From NCBI GenBank assembly GCA_017394375.1, contig JAFPYV010000013.1, positions 1 to 64,000 on the forward strand: a DNA stretch of 64,000 nt, in the 5' to 3' direction. The notes below the pieces were generated by a model. The model searched no databases and was not told where the DNA came from. It was given only the letters and a program-made list of their open reading frames with translations. Of this stretch, positions 1 through 10,363 are shown piece by piece (the stretch's first letter is position 1; every line of letters begins with the position of its first letter). This DNA is from a bacterium. GTDB taxonomy: Bacteria > Bacillota_I > Bacilli_A > Mycoplasmatales > Mycoplasmoidaceae. A program made the translations under genes and the position numbers.

Positions 1-36
1 CAAACAATTGCTTTAAAAATTTCTGAATACAAGTAA
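1..36 (+). CDS. possible 3' end of a gene entering from the left
   Basis: The first 12 codons read QTIALKISEYK followed by TAA, and a strong hairpin follows 36 bases later. This looks like the last few residues of a plus-strand protein. It is far too short to identify, and the reading could be chance. Confidence 0.3.
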   Translation, partial: QTIALKISEYK

Positions 37-71
37 TATTAATTCCTAAATTTTCCTATTAATTAAGAATA

Positions 72-119
72 AAAAAGCAAACAGTTAAGAAGTAAAATTT
101 TCTTAACTTGTTTTGCTTT
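72..119. terminator. bidirectional intrinsic terminator
   Basis: A long near-palindrome pairs AAAGCAAA and GTTAAGAA on the left with TCTTAAC and TTTTGCTTT on the right around a short AT loop. A-runs and T-runs lie on both sides. It can end transcription from a gene to the left and from the minus-strand gene whose stop codon is at 213. Confidence 0.75.
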
Positions 120-212
120 CTCATTAAAATAATTGAATCACTTTTTTAATTTTTGATATTATATTTTCAGTTGTCATTTATACGGCACCTACAAAAACGT
201 GAGTCTCTCATT

Positions 213-2120
213 TTATTTGATTTCTAGTTGACTAATTAATTCAGTTAATAATTGATGGTATGTTTGTAAGTCATGATAATCATCATCTAATTGATTATTA
301 TTAGATGCTGATCCTCTTAACGATTTAAGATAAGAACCATTTAATTTCTTAAATCGTTCAAATGAATTTAGTAATTCATCAGTTAATAAGTTATGCTCAA
401 TAATGTAATTAGTTAATTTAGTGAAACTAAATCTTACATGATTGCTATTAGTAATGAAAGGTCATATTTTGTCTTCTAATAATGATTTATTTTCACTTGC
501 TAATTGCTTAATTTTTAATTTTAAATCTTGCTTTAAATCTAAATGATGATCATTAATAAATGCTTGCAAGTTGGTTTGTAATTTAGCTAAACAAGTTAGT
601 TGAAATTCTGGTTGTAATAAATCAAGGTTTTTTTGTAATTCGTTAACTTGGTTAGTTGTTGGTTTGTGATTGGTTTGTAATTCATTCCAATTTTGAAATA
701 AACTAATTAATTTATTTTCTTGCTCACTATTTTTTAGATAAAAATGTAATTTAACGTAATCAAAATCAAAATGATTGATAATCAAAGTTTGTAATTTTGG
801 ACTATAAATTTGAATATTGCTTAATTCGTTAAGCAATAAATCAGAATTAGGGATTTGTTCTAAATAAAAATTAGCTCCTTGTTCGCCAGTGAGATTATAA
901 ACATCTTCAATCCAATAATTATTTTTTGCCATGGCAAAAATAAAATTATAAGGTGCTTGCTTGATCAATGATTGGTATTGTTTTCTCAATTCATGATTAG
1001 CAACAATTAAATTCACTATTAAATCCTTAATTAATTCATTCACAATGTTTTGATAAAGTTTACTAATGAAATCAACATCATTTAAGTTATCTTGAATAAG
1101 GTTGTTTAATTCTTCATTGATTAAATTATGTGAATAAAGTTCTTTAATGATTGCATGATGATTAGTATTATCACTAACTTGGTGTTGATAAATTACTAAT
1201 TCTTGTAAAGTTTCATTATTTAATAAATAAGTATGGAAATTAGTAGTTAATAACTTCGTGAAATCTAAATCAATTTCTTTTGCTACTAAATTAAAATTAA
1301 TTGGTAAATTATTAACTACATTTATTTCATCATTATTAACACTAATTTGGTTGCAAATTAGTTGCAGTAAATCTTGATAATAAGTATTGGTTAAATAATA
1401 ATCTTCATAAATCTTATTTTCAAGGGTCCCATTAGGGAAAATTTCAATATTATTACCATCAATACTTACTTTAAAATTACACCACGTTTTTTTATAAAAC
1501 AAATTTTTCCCAGTTTTAATGGCATCTTCATTATCAAATTTAATGCTAAATAGTTGTTTAGCATTATTAAGCATGTTATTAATTCATTCATGAATTTTGT
1601 TGCCATATACTTTGACATTACTGCTAATTTTTTCAAAAACACTACAAGCATTTTTCGATGTATATGCCACATCATCCATGTCATTCATTTGGTAATCTTG
1701 GTATTGATTAGGTAAGATTAAATTTTCTTGCAGGATTTTGCTATTATTAGTTGTTTGCTTTTTATTCCCATAAAATCCAACCTTTGCTTGCAAATATTGT
1801 AATGTTTTTTCATTGATGGTAATATTACCAATTAAGCAATTTAATTTGGCATCATAATTATCTTTATCATTGCTTAAAGTTTCATTAGCTAATAAGTCTT
1901 CATAAGCATTTAAAAAGAAAATAGCATACTCATCGTTGATATTATAGAAATTGCATAATGTATCATGTAAGGTTCACGTAGGGTGCTGTTGTTTATTACT
2001 TACAATTGCTAATACCACGTAAGCTTGTTTTTCTTCTAAGGGTTGAAATTCTTTTAAATTATAACTAACATCATATTTAGCATATGGAACTAATAATTGA
2101 ATTTTTACATCTTTGGTCAT
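213..2120 (-). CDS. hypothetical protein coupled to the SF1 helicase (635 aa)
   Basis: I do not recognise a family. Read with TGA as Trp the frame is open for 635 codons. It has no obvious signal peptide or membrane span and is rich in Asn, Leu and Ile. Residues about 400-540 and the C-terminal 60 look mostly helical. The start ATG at 2120 lies inside the last codons of the upstream helicase gene (16 nt overlap), so the two are probably translationally coupled and expressed as one unit. It ends at TAA 213-215 before the terminator near 72-119. The tight coupling suggests a partner or regulator of the helicase; this is inference from position only. Confidence 0.75.
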
Positions 2121-5100
2121 ACAATATCCTTGGTTGCTACTTTCTTATTTATAGTATGATATATTTGCTTTAAAAATTCATATTGGGCTTTCATCCCTTC
2201 ATTATTAGTAATTGTTTTTAAATCTAAATAGTGGTTAGCAAAACTACCAACAATAATTAGTTTTGCTTGGGCTCTACTAATGGCAACGTTATTGCGTTCA
2301 TTTACAAAATAGAATCGAACATCCCGTGGTTTTTGCTCAATGTCCGTTCCGTTTAACGTACCATATGATCTGACAAAATCTAAAATAATAATTTCTTTTT
2401 CACGCCCTTGAAAGTTATCAACTGTATCAATCTTAACTTCTTTTCATGATTCATTCCAGTTGCTAGTTTCAATCTTATTTTTAAGCATTAAATCAATTAA
2501 TTTTTTTTGGGATTTAGTCATGGTAATAACCCCAATTTGATTGGGATGCAAATTTGGATTATTAGTTAATAATTGGTAAATTAAATTAATAATTACCATG
2601 GCATTATAAGGATTGATGTGCGATGTATAAGCATTACTATCTCAATTAGTAGTATCAAAACTAATTTTGGATTTAATGTTGTATTTATTTAAAAAGAACG
2701 CTTGCGTATTTTCGTCTAAATAACTAGTGTCCATAATTATGCATGGGTCAGCTAAAGTTTGATTAATATTTTGCTTGCTTAATAAATTTAATGAATATTC
2801 ATTAAATATTTTGCATGGTTCAGGCATGCTTAATTTTTCATTATCATCATAAAAAGTATTAACAACATTCATAATGGAAGCACAAAAACGATGTTGTTCA
2901 GTTAGGAACTGATAAGGTACAGTTGCTAAATGATGTTCGTGCTTTAAAGTACTTACTTCTTTTTTAAAGAATGAAGTTTGGTATAAATCATTTAATCAAG
3001 TTTGTAATTGCGTTGCTTTTTGTTCATCATCTTCGCTATCAGGGTCATAAACTTTACCACCTCACCTAGTAAATTTGCGGTTAAAATCAGCATTTGCTAC
3101 TAATTGTTTACATTCATCAAGGTTATATTCACACATGGGTGGTAATTGCTTATAGTCACCAGCAAATACAACTTTTTTAGCTAATAAAATCCGCCCAATG
3201 ATTTCAGGAATCGTTGATTTACTAATTTCGTCAATGATAACTAAATCAATTGGCCAATCATAAAATAAATCACTATCATTTGCTTTGAGGATGCTAATAG
3301 TTGCTGAAGCTGCCATAGTAATACCAAAAACATTAATGAGTTTATTTTTATTAATAAAATCAATAAATTCGAGTTTATTAACTAAAATTGGTTCTTGCTT
3401 TTTTTCTTTTTCTTTTGTTTGCAAATGAAAGAAATTAAATGCTTTAGGAGCAACTTGTTTTGGCACTTGATCTAAATATTGGTGTTGAAATAAATCAATA
3501 TATTCATTGTGGTTGCAAATAGCTAAATAAGCATTTTTCAATTCAACTAAATCATTAAATATTTTATGTTGTTTAGTTGCCTTAGTTCATTTTTCAACTA
3601 AGACATCATATTGACTTAATCAAGATGAAGAACCAACTTTACTTTGTTGTTTGTTATTAATTAAATTAAAAAGTTCTTCGTCAAATTCTTCATGCTTATT
3701 AAATGCTTTAGCATAATCACTTGCCACTTTTTCAAAGCGGGTTAAATTCAATGATTGCTTAATGAATTGATTATTATTTTTTAAATAAGTTAATTCTTGA
3801 TTAGTAAAAAAAGCTGGCAAAGTATTATTATCTGCAATTCATTTATCAATCACTTTTAGATCTTTTAAATAACAGTGAGGATCTTTACAATAATTCATGC
3901 TTTTTTGCAAAAAACGTTGTCAAGATGAATCAACGTTATATTTATTTTGCATTTCTTTTTGCTTATCAGGAATATATTTAACTAGCATAAGTTTTGGATT
4001 TTGATCATTAGTATCATCTAACCGATCAAAAAAGTTATTAATGGCTTCATGCGATTGACTAGCCATTAAAATAGTTTTATGTTCAATCGCATACTGATTA
4101 GCAATTGCACAAATGGTTTGGGTTTTGCCAGTTCCTGGGGGACCTTGTAAATAAAAATAATCCTCAATGTTAATTGCTTTTTTAATGGCTTCTAGTTGTA
4201 ACTTATTTAGTTGAAAATTATTTTTAATAATAGGATTGATTTGATGATCAATTTTTACTTTTAAAGTTTGAGGGTTAATTATTTTTTGTAATAAAAATGG
4301 ATTTTTATAAGCTCCTTCTAAAAGAGCATATAAATAACTATTTAAGCGGTTAGTATTAACTGCTCCTCAAAAGTTAAATTCATCAAAGTAATAATTACTA
4401 AACAAAAAGCCATTAAAAAACGATTTAATGGAAGAATTAACCATAAATGGTTCAAAAACTTGGTGTTGTTCGTCTGCTAAGACAAAGCTAATTTTTTTAC
4501 AATCATAATTGTCATTTTTTAAGGTATTAATTAAAGAACTATATTTATCATTTGCTTGCTTATAAGTATTAATAATCATGCGATCTTGATTAATTTCTTG
4601 GTCAAGTTCTTGCATTCGAGTTTGATTAGTAGCTACTTGATTAGTTAATTGTTGCACAATTAAATTAAGTTGATGATGATTGTGAAACACAATTTGGTAT
4701 TTATTTTTTAAAGTACTTAATTCATTATTTGCATTATCTAATTGGTTATTTAATTCAAAAACTTGCGTAGCATTCGTGATGGTAGTTACTTCATTAAAAT
4801 TAGTTGGACGTAATTGATTATTAATTTCATTTACTTGATTTTGTTTAGCAACTACTTGCAAATTTAAATTAGTTAACAAACTCTTAATTTGACTTAATTC
4901 AGTTTGCTTTTGCCTTAAATTAGTTACTAATTCTTGCATGGAAGATTGAATGTTTTTTAATTGGGCTTGTTTATCTTTAAGTTCTTCACTTAATTGCAAT
5001 AAAGTTTTATTTTTAGCAATGCATTCCTGATTGATTTCTTTAATTAAATTATTTAATTGATTATCTTGTTTAAAATTAATGTACACATTATAGTAAACAT

Positions 5101-6004
5101 CAGGGATGTCAGATGGCTTTTTTAAAACTTGTTTTTTTATTAGATAATATTGCTTGCTACTTGAAACACTAAAACTAGCAATTGGATTAGTTTTAGGTTG
5201 TAAAATGTAGCAAGTGTATGATTTACCTAAAGTTAAATAAGTATCTTGCAACCAAAAGATACTATCTAATCCATTACAATCTTTCTTTTGGGTACTTTTA
5301 TTTTTATAGTATTCTTTAGCTGCTGCTAAAAATCTTTTTCAGTCATTAACGTGCAAATAAGCATCAAGATTTTTATTATCATCAGTAATTAATTGTTTTC
5401 AAGTCAGAATGGATTCAATTACTTCAGGATTATCAAGATATTTAAATTCCTTATTTAAATTTAAAGTGAATTGTTTTTTACTTAATGGTTCTTTTAAGTT
5501 AATTAATTCAATTCGTTTTAAATCAAGTGAAAGTTGGCACATTGCTTCATCATAAATAAACTGAAGGTTGCAAAAAAAGCAAATGGTATTATAGTCATTA
5601 ATAATAGCATTTGGTAATTGAAAAAGAAAGCAAACATTTGAAAGGGGTCTAGTAGTACTTTCTTTCTTTTCGTTACACCAATCATATAAATCCTTAATTG
5701 AATGAATTTTTTTGCTTTTTTCACTTCAATCTCCATTGGCAAGTCATACTAATTTAGTGGTGTCTAAAATAGCTATAGATTGCATGCAATTTTTAGTGTT
5801 ATTAGCAAGATCAAGTAAATACTTAACTTGTCCTTCGCAATCATCAACTAATTTAGGATCTAATTGTCTAAAAACATTATTTAATGATTGCGTAATCATT
5901 TCTTTAACTTTAATATTATGGTCAAGTTTACGATATAATTTTGCGTCATTTAAATCAGCTAACTCATCTTGATTAAAATTTAAATTTATTTTTAGTAATG
6001 CCAT
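2105..6004 (-). CDS. large superfamily 1B (UPF1/DNA2-like) helicase, 1299 aa
   Basis: A DNA or RNA helicase/ATPase. Motif I is GPPGTGKT (about residues 621-628), motif II is DEIS (about 925), and motif III is GDYKQLPP (about 949). Near the C-terminus come DNFQGREKE (about 1195) and NVAISRAQ (about 1240), typical of UPF1-like SF1B enzymes. Residues about 310-490 are a long heptad-like coiled coil. The N-terminal 300 residues are not recognised. The start at 6004 is preferred over ATG 6019 because GAGG lies 9 nt upstream. Mycoplasmas carry a comparable large SF1 ATPase (MG140 in M. genitalium). The TAA at 2105-2107 lies inside the next gene. The helicase assignment is firm; substrate and role are unknown. 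Confidence 0.88.
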
Positions 6005-6040
6005 GTTCATCATCCTCATTATTAATTATAAATTAACTAA

Positions 6041-6065
6041 AAAAGATGAGATTGCTCTCATCTTT
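6041..6065 (-). terminator. intrinsic terminator
   Basis: GATGAGA and TCTCATC pair around the loop ttgc. In the minus direction the stem is followed by a run of T. It lies downstream of the decayed gene at 6066-6345 and just upstream of the helicase start. Confidence 0.7.
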
Positions 6066-6345
6066 CCCGATTATATATCTAATGATTAAATTTATTGATT
6101 CTAAAACTTGTCCCATCATTTGCAATAGTAATGTTGCATATAACAAATTTGGAATGGATCCAGCCGTATTAATATATTCATGAATGCATTAATTTGACCA
6201 TCTTCCACTCCTTTTACAGTATGAACTTTGTCATTTGGGGTTCTAGAAATACTAGTCATCCCAATTTTTAAGTTTCTTTGATATTTTGCAGTTTGATTTT
6301 GTGCTCAAAAATATAAATTAGATGGTATTAAAATAGTATTAATAA
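6066..6345 (-). pseudogene. decayed membrane or lipoprotein-type gene fragment
   Basis: After an upstream stop near 6348 the minus strand encodes a protein-like stretch (WAQNQTAKYQ, TPNDKVHTVKGVEDGQINAF). The coding sense then jumps frame near 6180 and continues as GSIPNLLYATLLLQMMGQVL with a hydrophobic tail. No start codon with a ribosome site is present and one frame does not span both parts, so this looks like a truncated, frameshifted remnant. The parent family is not recognised. The terminator at 6041-6065 fits its former 3' end. Confidence 0.5.
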
Positions 6346-6652
6346 ATTAGTGATGTTTGTCCTAATAATTCAAAATTTTCATATTTATATTTTTTATGAT
6401 TCAAAATTATAACGCTGAATAATGATAAAACTTGGTTTTATAAATCATTGTAAGATATGCAAAAATAAATATATTAATTTATTCACTTTATAAATTTATG
6501 TATTACTTAAGTATCAAGATTATTCAATAATTAGGAAAATCTTAATAAAATGTAATTTTTCTATATAGAGTTAAATTTTCATTTCATTATTTATAATTAC
6601 TTTTACTAACAATAAAAAAATTTTTTGATAAATAAATATAGTGAATACACAA
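6346..6652. other. AT-rich intergenic region
   Basis: About 300 bases of very AT-rich sequence with stops in all frames. I see no RNA gene or repeat. The segment just before 6653 presumably holds the promoter of the small membrane protein gene, but no -10/-35 pair stands out. Confidence 0.5.
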
Positions 6653-7015
6653 ATGCCACCAGAACTGAAAGCATTATGTGTAATTGCTAGTTTCTTAATT
6701 GTCATTGCCATTGCAGTTTGAGCAATTAATATCAATAACTTCATTAATGATAAAAAAGCAGAAGATTCATTAGCAAAAGTTGTCAGAAATGATAACTATG
6801 ATATTAACTATGAAATCTATAAACTTGAAAATGAAATTGATGCTTCTAAAAAAGCATTAAACAAGGATATTGATAGTGATATCAAAGATATCATTTCGCA
6901 GAATTTAAAACAAAATATTGCCAAACTGCATGTTCTTAAAACACGAAAAGAAACCATGGAATCAGAAGTCAAAGGTTCTAAACCATCTAAGACTGCAGCA
7001 AGTGCAATTAAATAG
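6653..7015 (+). CDS. small single-span membrane protein with coiled coil (120 aa)
   Basis: The protein starts MPPELKALCVIASFLIV. It has one membrane span at about residues 6-27, ending in AVWAIN with the Trp coded by TGA. A charged, helical, coiled-coil-like stretch follows (about 35-100), then a Lys/Ser-rich tail. An upstream in-frame GTG at 6641 is an alternative start; neither has a clear Shine-Dalgarno. The family is not recognised. A hairpin at 7048-7072 follows the stop, and the IS30 element begins directly behind it. Likely a real gene, because TGA-Trp use and charge periodicity are protein-like. Confidence 0.65.
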
Positions 7016-7047
7016 CAATTACATATATTAATGAAAAATTATTTAAA

Positions 7048-7072
7048 AAGTGATCAATTAATTTGGTCACTT
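7048..7072. terminator. terminator stem interrupted by the IS element
   Basis: AAGTGATCAA pairs with TTGGTCACTT over 10 positions (one T-G wobble) around a 5-nt loop. The expected T-tract is not here but starts at 8201, immediately beyond the IS30 element. Removing 7073-8200 would restore a stem followed by TTTAATTTTATTTTT. On the minus strand the same stem is followed by TTTTTAAAT, so the ancestral site could serve both the plus gene ending at 7015 and grpE. Confidence 0.65.
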
Positions 7073-7097
7073 CCTAAAGTGAAATTTCAAGTGCAAC
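7073..7097 (+). repeat. IS30 left inverted repeat
   Basis: It aligns with the reverse complement of 8176-8200. The inner 12 bases TTCAAGTGCAAC (7086-7097) are identical and the outer 13 match at about half the positions, including the terminal CC. Confidence 0.75.
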
Positions 7098-7127
7098 GAC
7101 TCTAAAAGGAGTTATTGCACTTTTTTT
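7091..7127 (+). terminator. terminator hairpin at the left end of the IS
   Basis: GTGCAA-C-GACTC pairs with GAGTT-A-TTGCAC around a 6-nt loop, followed directly by seven T. Its first arm is part of the left inverted repeat. It should stop transcription entering the transposase gene from the chromosome. The transposase start is 30 bases further on. Confidence 0.75.
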
Positions 7128-7156
7128 GTACAAAAAAGTGTTAAAGTTAATTAACC

Positions 7157-8128
7157 ATGGAATACACACATTTAAGCATAAGTGAAAGAAATTTAATCCA
7201 ACATTTCTTCAATGATGAAAAATTATCAATCAGTGAAATTGCTAAAAAAATAAATCGCAGTAAATCAACAATTTCACGGGAATTAAAAAGAAATACTTTT
7301 GATCATTTTTACGATGCAGACATTGCTAGTAAGAAAGCGTTTTGTCGTCATCACAATAAATACTTTTTTCATAACTTAAAATATGAGGAATTTTCAAAGT
7401 TATTTTTGCGATATTACGACAAACGATATCATGGTGTAAATGCCACGTATCATAAGATCCAAGTTGAACATCCAAATATTACGATGCCTTCTCTTCGTCA
7501 AGTGTTCAATTTAATTAACAGCTGGAAATGGGTTATTAAACCTTGCAATCGATTGAGACATTTTAGGAAAAATGGACCAAAGCGAACAGTTGGCATTTTT
7601 TCTAAATTTAGGGATAAATTAGTTCTTCCAATCTGAACTCGCCCTAAATCCGTGGATTTAAGGCAAGAATATGGGGATTATGAGGTCGATTTAATCATTG
7701 GCCATAAAGCAACTGGGTATGATAATTTGCTAACGTTTAACGAACGCAAAAGTAGAAAGCTCTTTATTAAGCGAGTGAAAAGTAAGAATCCAATGAAAAT
7801 CAATTCCATCATTAAGAGCATCATTGATGAAAATCATCTTCATGTGAACACCATTACTGTTGACAATGGAATTGAATTTCAAAAGATTGGACTGCTAGCT
7901 TATTGAGTTAAATGTAAAGTGTATTTTTGTGAACCATATGCATCATATCAACGAGGCTCCAATGAAAACCTAAATGGGTTAGTCAGAAGGATGTACAAAA
8001 AGAAAACAAATTTTAATGAAATTACTGATGAAGATATTTACAACTTACAAGAAAAAATTAACAACATGCCACGTCAAATGTTTAATTGAAAATCAAGCAA
8101 TCAAATTTTTGATGAAATAAAAAAATAG
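7157..8128 (+). CDS. IS30-family transposase (323 aa)
   Basis: Catalyses cut-and-paste or circle-mediated transposition of the element. An N-terminal helix-turn-helix of the IS30 type (ISEIAKKINRSKSTISRELKR, about residues 22-42) is followed by a DDE domain. The catalytic residues are visible as D in YEVDLIIG (about 177), D in TVDNGIEF (about 236) and E in GSNENLNG (about 270). Two in-frame TGA codons (7634, 7904) are read as Trp. Length is normal for the family and no frameshift is present, so it is probably functional. The stop TAG lies within the stem of the downstream terminator. Confidence 0.92.
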
Positions 8129-8150
8129 GAGTAAAAATTCTCCTATTTCT
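8123..8150. terminator. terminator after the transposase gene
   Basis: AAATAGGAG pairs with CTCCTATTT over 9 bp around an 8-nt loop and contains the transposase stop codon. A-rich sequence on the left gives a T-run in the minus direction too, so it can also end grpE transcripts that now run into the IS. Confidence 0.75.
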
Positions 8151-8175
8151 TATATAATTTTCTCGAAATACAAGT

Positions 8176-8200
8176 GTTGCACTTGAACTTGCAATTCGGG
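8176..8200 (-). repeat. IS30 right inverted repeat
   Basis: The inner part GTTGCACTTGAA (8176-8187) is the exact complement of the left repeat core. The outer part ends in GGG at 8200. Confidence 0.75.
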
Positions 8201-8229
8201 TTTAATTTTATTTTTAAATTAAATTGTTT

Positions 8230-9018
8230 TTATTTTGCAACTATAACTTCTGCTACTTGAATAATCTTATCATTTAAAGCAAAACATGGACGTTCAACTT
8301 TAATTACCTGATTGTGATGATAACGATCACTTGGAATACAATCAATTGCTCGCATCATTCTTTCATCAAATTGATCTCCAGCATGAATTTTAATTTCGAT
8401 TACATTAACGTCTTTTAACAAACTAAAGAATTTATCATGAATTGATTGCATACCACGTTTATATTCGACAATCGCTGGATCTAAACCATCAATTTTAAAT
8501 TCTTGTTGAACTTTGCTAAATAAAGAAAGAATTTCCACTAATTTTTTAGCATAAGGTTCGATTGCATAATTTTCTTTTTCCTTATATTCGTTTTGCAATC
8601 GTTCTTTATCTTTTTGCAATTCAGCTTCATCCGATTTACGTCAATCATCAATCTTTTGTTGCATTCTTGCAATAATAACTTTTTTAGAATCCTCAAGTTG
8701 TTGATTGTATTTTTCTCGATCTAATGCAACTTGCGTTTGCAATGAATCATTATCAACTTTTAATTTTTCAATTTGTGTACCTAATAATTTTGCAGAATTT
8801 TTAGCATCATCTAATTGCCGTTTTAAATCAGCGATTATTGCTCAAGATTCTTCAATTGTTTTTGGTTGTGTTTCAACTTGTTTTTGATCTTTATTTTCAT
8901 TTGCAACATTTATTTGATTATTGTTAGGTTGTTGATTATTATTTGGTGTAGGTTCATTAGTATTTGAAGTATTTTTTACTTCATAATTTTCTGGTTGTTG
9001 TTGGTTATTATTATCCAT
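8230..9018 (-). CDS. grpE: GrpE, nucleotide exchange factor of DnaK (262 aa)
   Basis: Releases ADP from DnaK in the Hsp70 cycle. The N-terminal 50 residues are Asn/Gln-rich low complexity. A long coiled coil follows, then the GrpE beta domain (IDGLDPAIVEYKRGMQS and a tail resembling RPCFALNDKIIQVAEVIVA). The start at 9018 leaves 12 nt after the GGAGG at 9031-9035. ATG 9027, only 3 nt after it, is the alternative and would overlap dnaJ. It lies directly after dnaJ, an order different from the common hrcA-grpE-dnaK-dnaJ; dnaK is not in the window. It is presumably heat-regulated with dnaJ through the CIRCE site at 10280-10306. Confidence 0.88.
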
Positions 9019-9019
9019 T

Positions 9020-10243
9020 TTATTCATTGACCTCCTTGTTAACTTCAATGCTATATGCGGTTAATTCATCATTATTCAAATTGTGGGCATAAATTTTGCT
9101 TAATTCGCGCTTAACATCATCGCTATAGTGAGTTGGTGCAGAATAAATAATATCGACAATTAAATCATCACGTTCAGTTGGTTTTGAAGTTGATCCTCTT
9201 TTGGCTCTTTTTAATAATCCCAGATTTGGTAAGTGGATTTCACTACCATCAGCAGTACCAGCTTTAATTTCAATGTCTTTATTTCCTTGGGGAGTTAATA
9301 AATTAGTTGTTCCCCCTACAATTGCTAATAAAGGATCAATCATCAAGATTTCATGAAGCATCCCGTCTTTACGATAAAAGTATTTACTTGGCACAATTTT
9401 AAAGGTTACAGCTAAATCACCTTTTCGATTTTTAAAGGTACTACCTTCACCTTTTAAAATAAAAGTTTGACCGTTTTCAACGTCCGATGGAATATCAAAC
9501 GAAACACTCCGAACGTCGTCAATCACCAAGTTTCCATTACATTTTGGACACTTCTTCACAATTTCTTTACCTGTGCCTCCACATTGAGGACAAACAGATT
9601 GATTTTGCATACGTCCTAATGGGGTATTAACAATTTGCACCACAATACCTTTACCATCACACCGTGGACATTTAATAATTGCATCCTTATCGGAACTAGC
9701 TCCAGTACCATTACATGCATCACATTCTTTTTTACATGGAATGTTAATAGTACGGTTGCGATTTTTATAAATATCCATAATGGTGATAATTAAAGTAGTA
9801 TGTAAATTTAAATCAAGTTGACTACCAGCACTACGCCGACGAAAACTAGTTTGTTGTCTAGGATTTCCTCCCCCAAAGAAACTAAAGAATTCGCTACCAT
9901 CATCATCCCCACCAGTGGAAAATTGTACTTGTTGGGCTCCTCCTCCAAACATTTGGGAAAAGAAATCATTAAAGCCTTGGGCATTTGCACCACCAAATCC
10001 TTGTGGACCAGTACCATCAACTGCACTATGACCATATTGATCATATAATTGCCGTTTTTTATCATCACTTAAAACGCTGTATGCTTCATTAATTTCTTTA
10101 AATTTTGCCTCAGCATCTGGTGATTTATTAACATCAGGGTGATATTGCATGGCTAACTTTCGAAATGCTTTTTTAATTTCGTCAACCGTTGCGTTTCTGC
10201 TAACCCCTAATACTTCATAATAATCACGTTTTTGTTGTGCCAT
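9020..10243 (-). CDS. dnaJ: DnaJ, Hsp40 co-chaperone (407 aa)
   Basis: Delivers unfolded proteins to DnaK and stimulates its ATPase. A J domain (RDYYEVLGV to about residue 70, with HPD in YHPDVNKS) is followed by a Gly/Phe-rich linker. The zinc region comes next: [16 protein letters not shown] and CPQCGGTG are canonical, and the fourth repeat is weakened to CPKCNGNL. The C-terminal substrate domain is complete. The start at 10243 (MAQQKRDYY) has GGAGATT upstream and removes four extra residues of a longer reading. The TAA at 9020-9022 is 1 nt from the grpE ATG. Confidence 0.95.
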   Translation of the reverse strand: MAQQKRDYYEVLGVSRNATVDEIKKAFRKLAMQYHPDVNKSPDAEAKFKEINEAYSVLSDDKKRQLYDQYGHSAVDGTGPQGFGGANAQGFNDFFSQMFGGGAQQVQFSTGGDDDGSEFFSFFGGGNPRQQTSFRRRSAGSQLDLNLHTTLIITIMDIYKNRNRTINIPCKKECDACNGTGASSDKDAIIKCPRCDGKGIVVQIVNTPLGRMQNQSVCPQCGGTGKEIVKKCPKCNGNLVIDDVRSVSFDIPSDVENGQTFILKGEGSTFKNRKGDLAVTFKIVPSKYFYRKDGMLHEILMIDPLLAIVGGTTNLLTPQGNKDIEIKAGTADGSEIHLPNLGLLKRAKRGSTSKPTERDDLIVDIIYSAPTHYSDDVKRELSKIYAHNLNNDELTAYSIEVNKEVNE

Positions 10244-10279
10244 ATTAATCTCCAATATCTTAATAATTTTAGCATATTT

Positions 10280-10306
10280 TTAGCACTATAAACCTTTTAT
10301 TGCTAA
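10280..10306. promoter_or_regulatory. CIRCE operator (HrcA site) upstream of dnaJ
   Basis: TTAGCACTA-N9-TATTGCTAA matches the CIRCE consensus TTAGCACTC-N9-GAGTGCTAA at 15 of 18 arm positions with the exact 9-base spacer. It lies between divergent dnaJ (start 10243) and ruvA (start 10364). HrcA would repress dnaJ-grpE here. A second, better copy precedes clpB. Confidence 0.85.
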
Positions 10307-10363
10307 ATATTTAAATGGGAATTTTTTTATTTTTAACGATATTAGCAATAAAAGGAGAATTAC

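Larger units (their letters stand above)
7073..8200 (+). mobile_element. IS30-family insertion sequence, apparently intact
   Basis: The element is about 1.13 kb with imperfect terminal inverted repeats of about 25 bp; the innermost 12 bp (TTCAAGTGCAAC) are perfect. It holds one full-length DDE transposase gene. Flanking bases share TT, compatible with the 2-3 bp target duplication usual for the IS30 family, though too short to prove. A terminator lies near each end inside the element. Outer ends are inferred from repeat alignment and may be off by a few bases. Confidence 0.8.

Noticed and set aside
462..1574. Many genes seeming to be broken by TGA stops
   Set aside because: TGA is tryptophan here; joined frames give intact domain order and lengths, so they are not pseudogenes.
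5712..5972. Plus-strand open frame of 86 codons inside the helicase gene
   Set aside because: It lies antisense to a well-supported protein and has no ribosome site or recognisable features.
9818..10048. Open frames on both strands within dnaJ
   Set aside because: Shadows of the Gly/Phe-rich linker of dnaJ, whose protein is clearly recognised.
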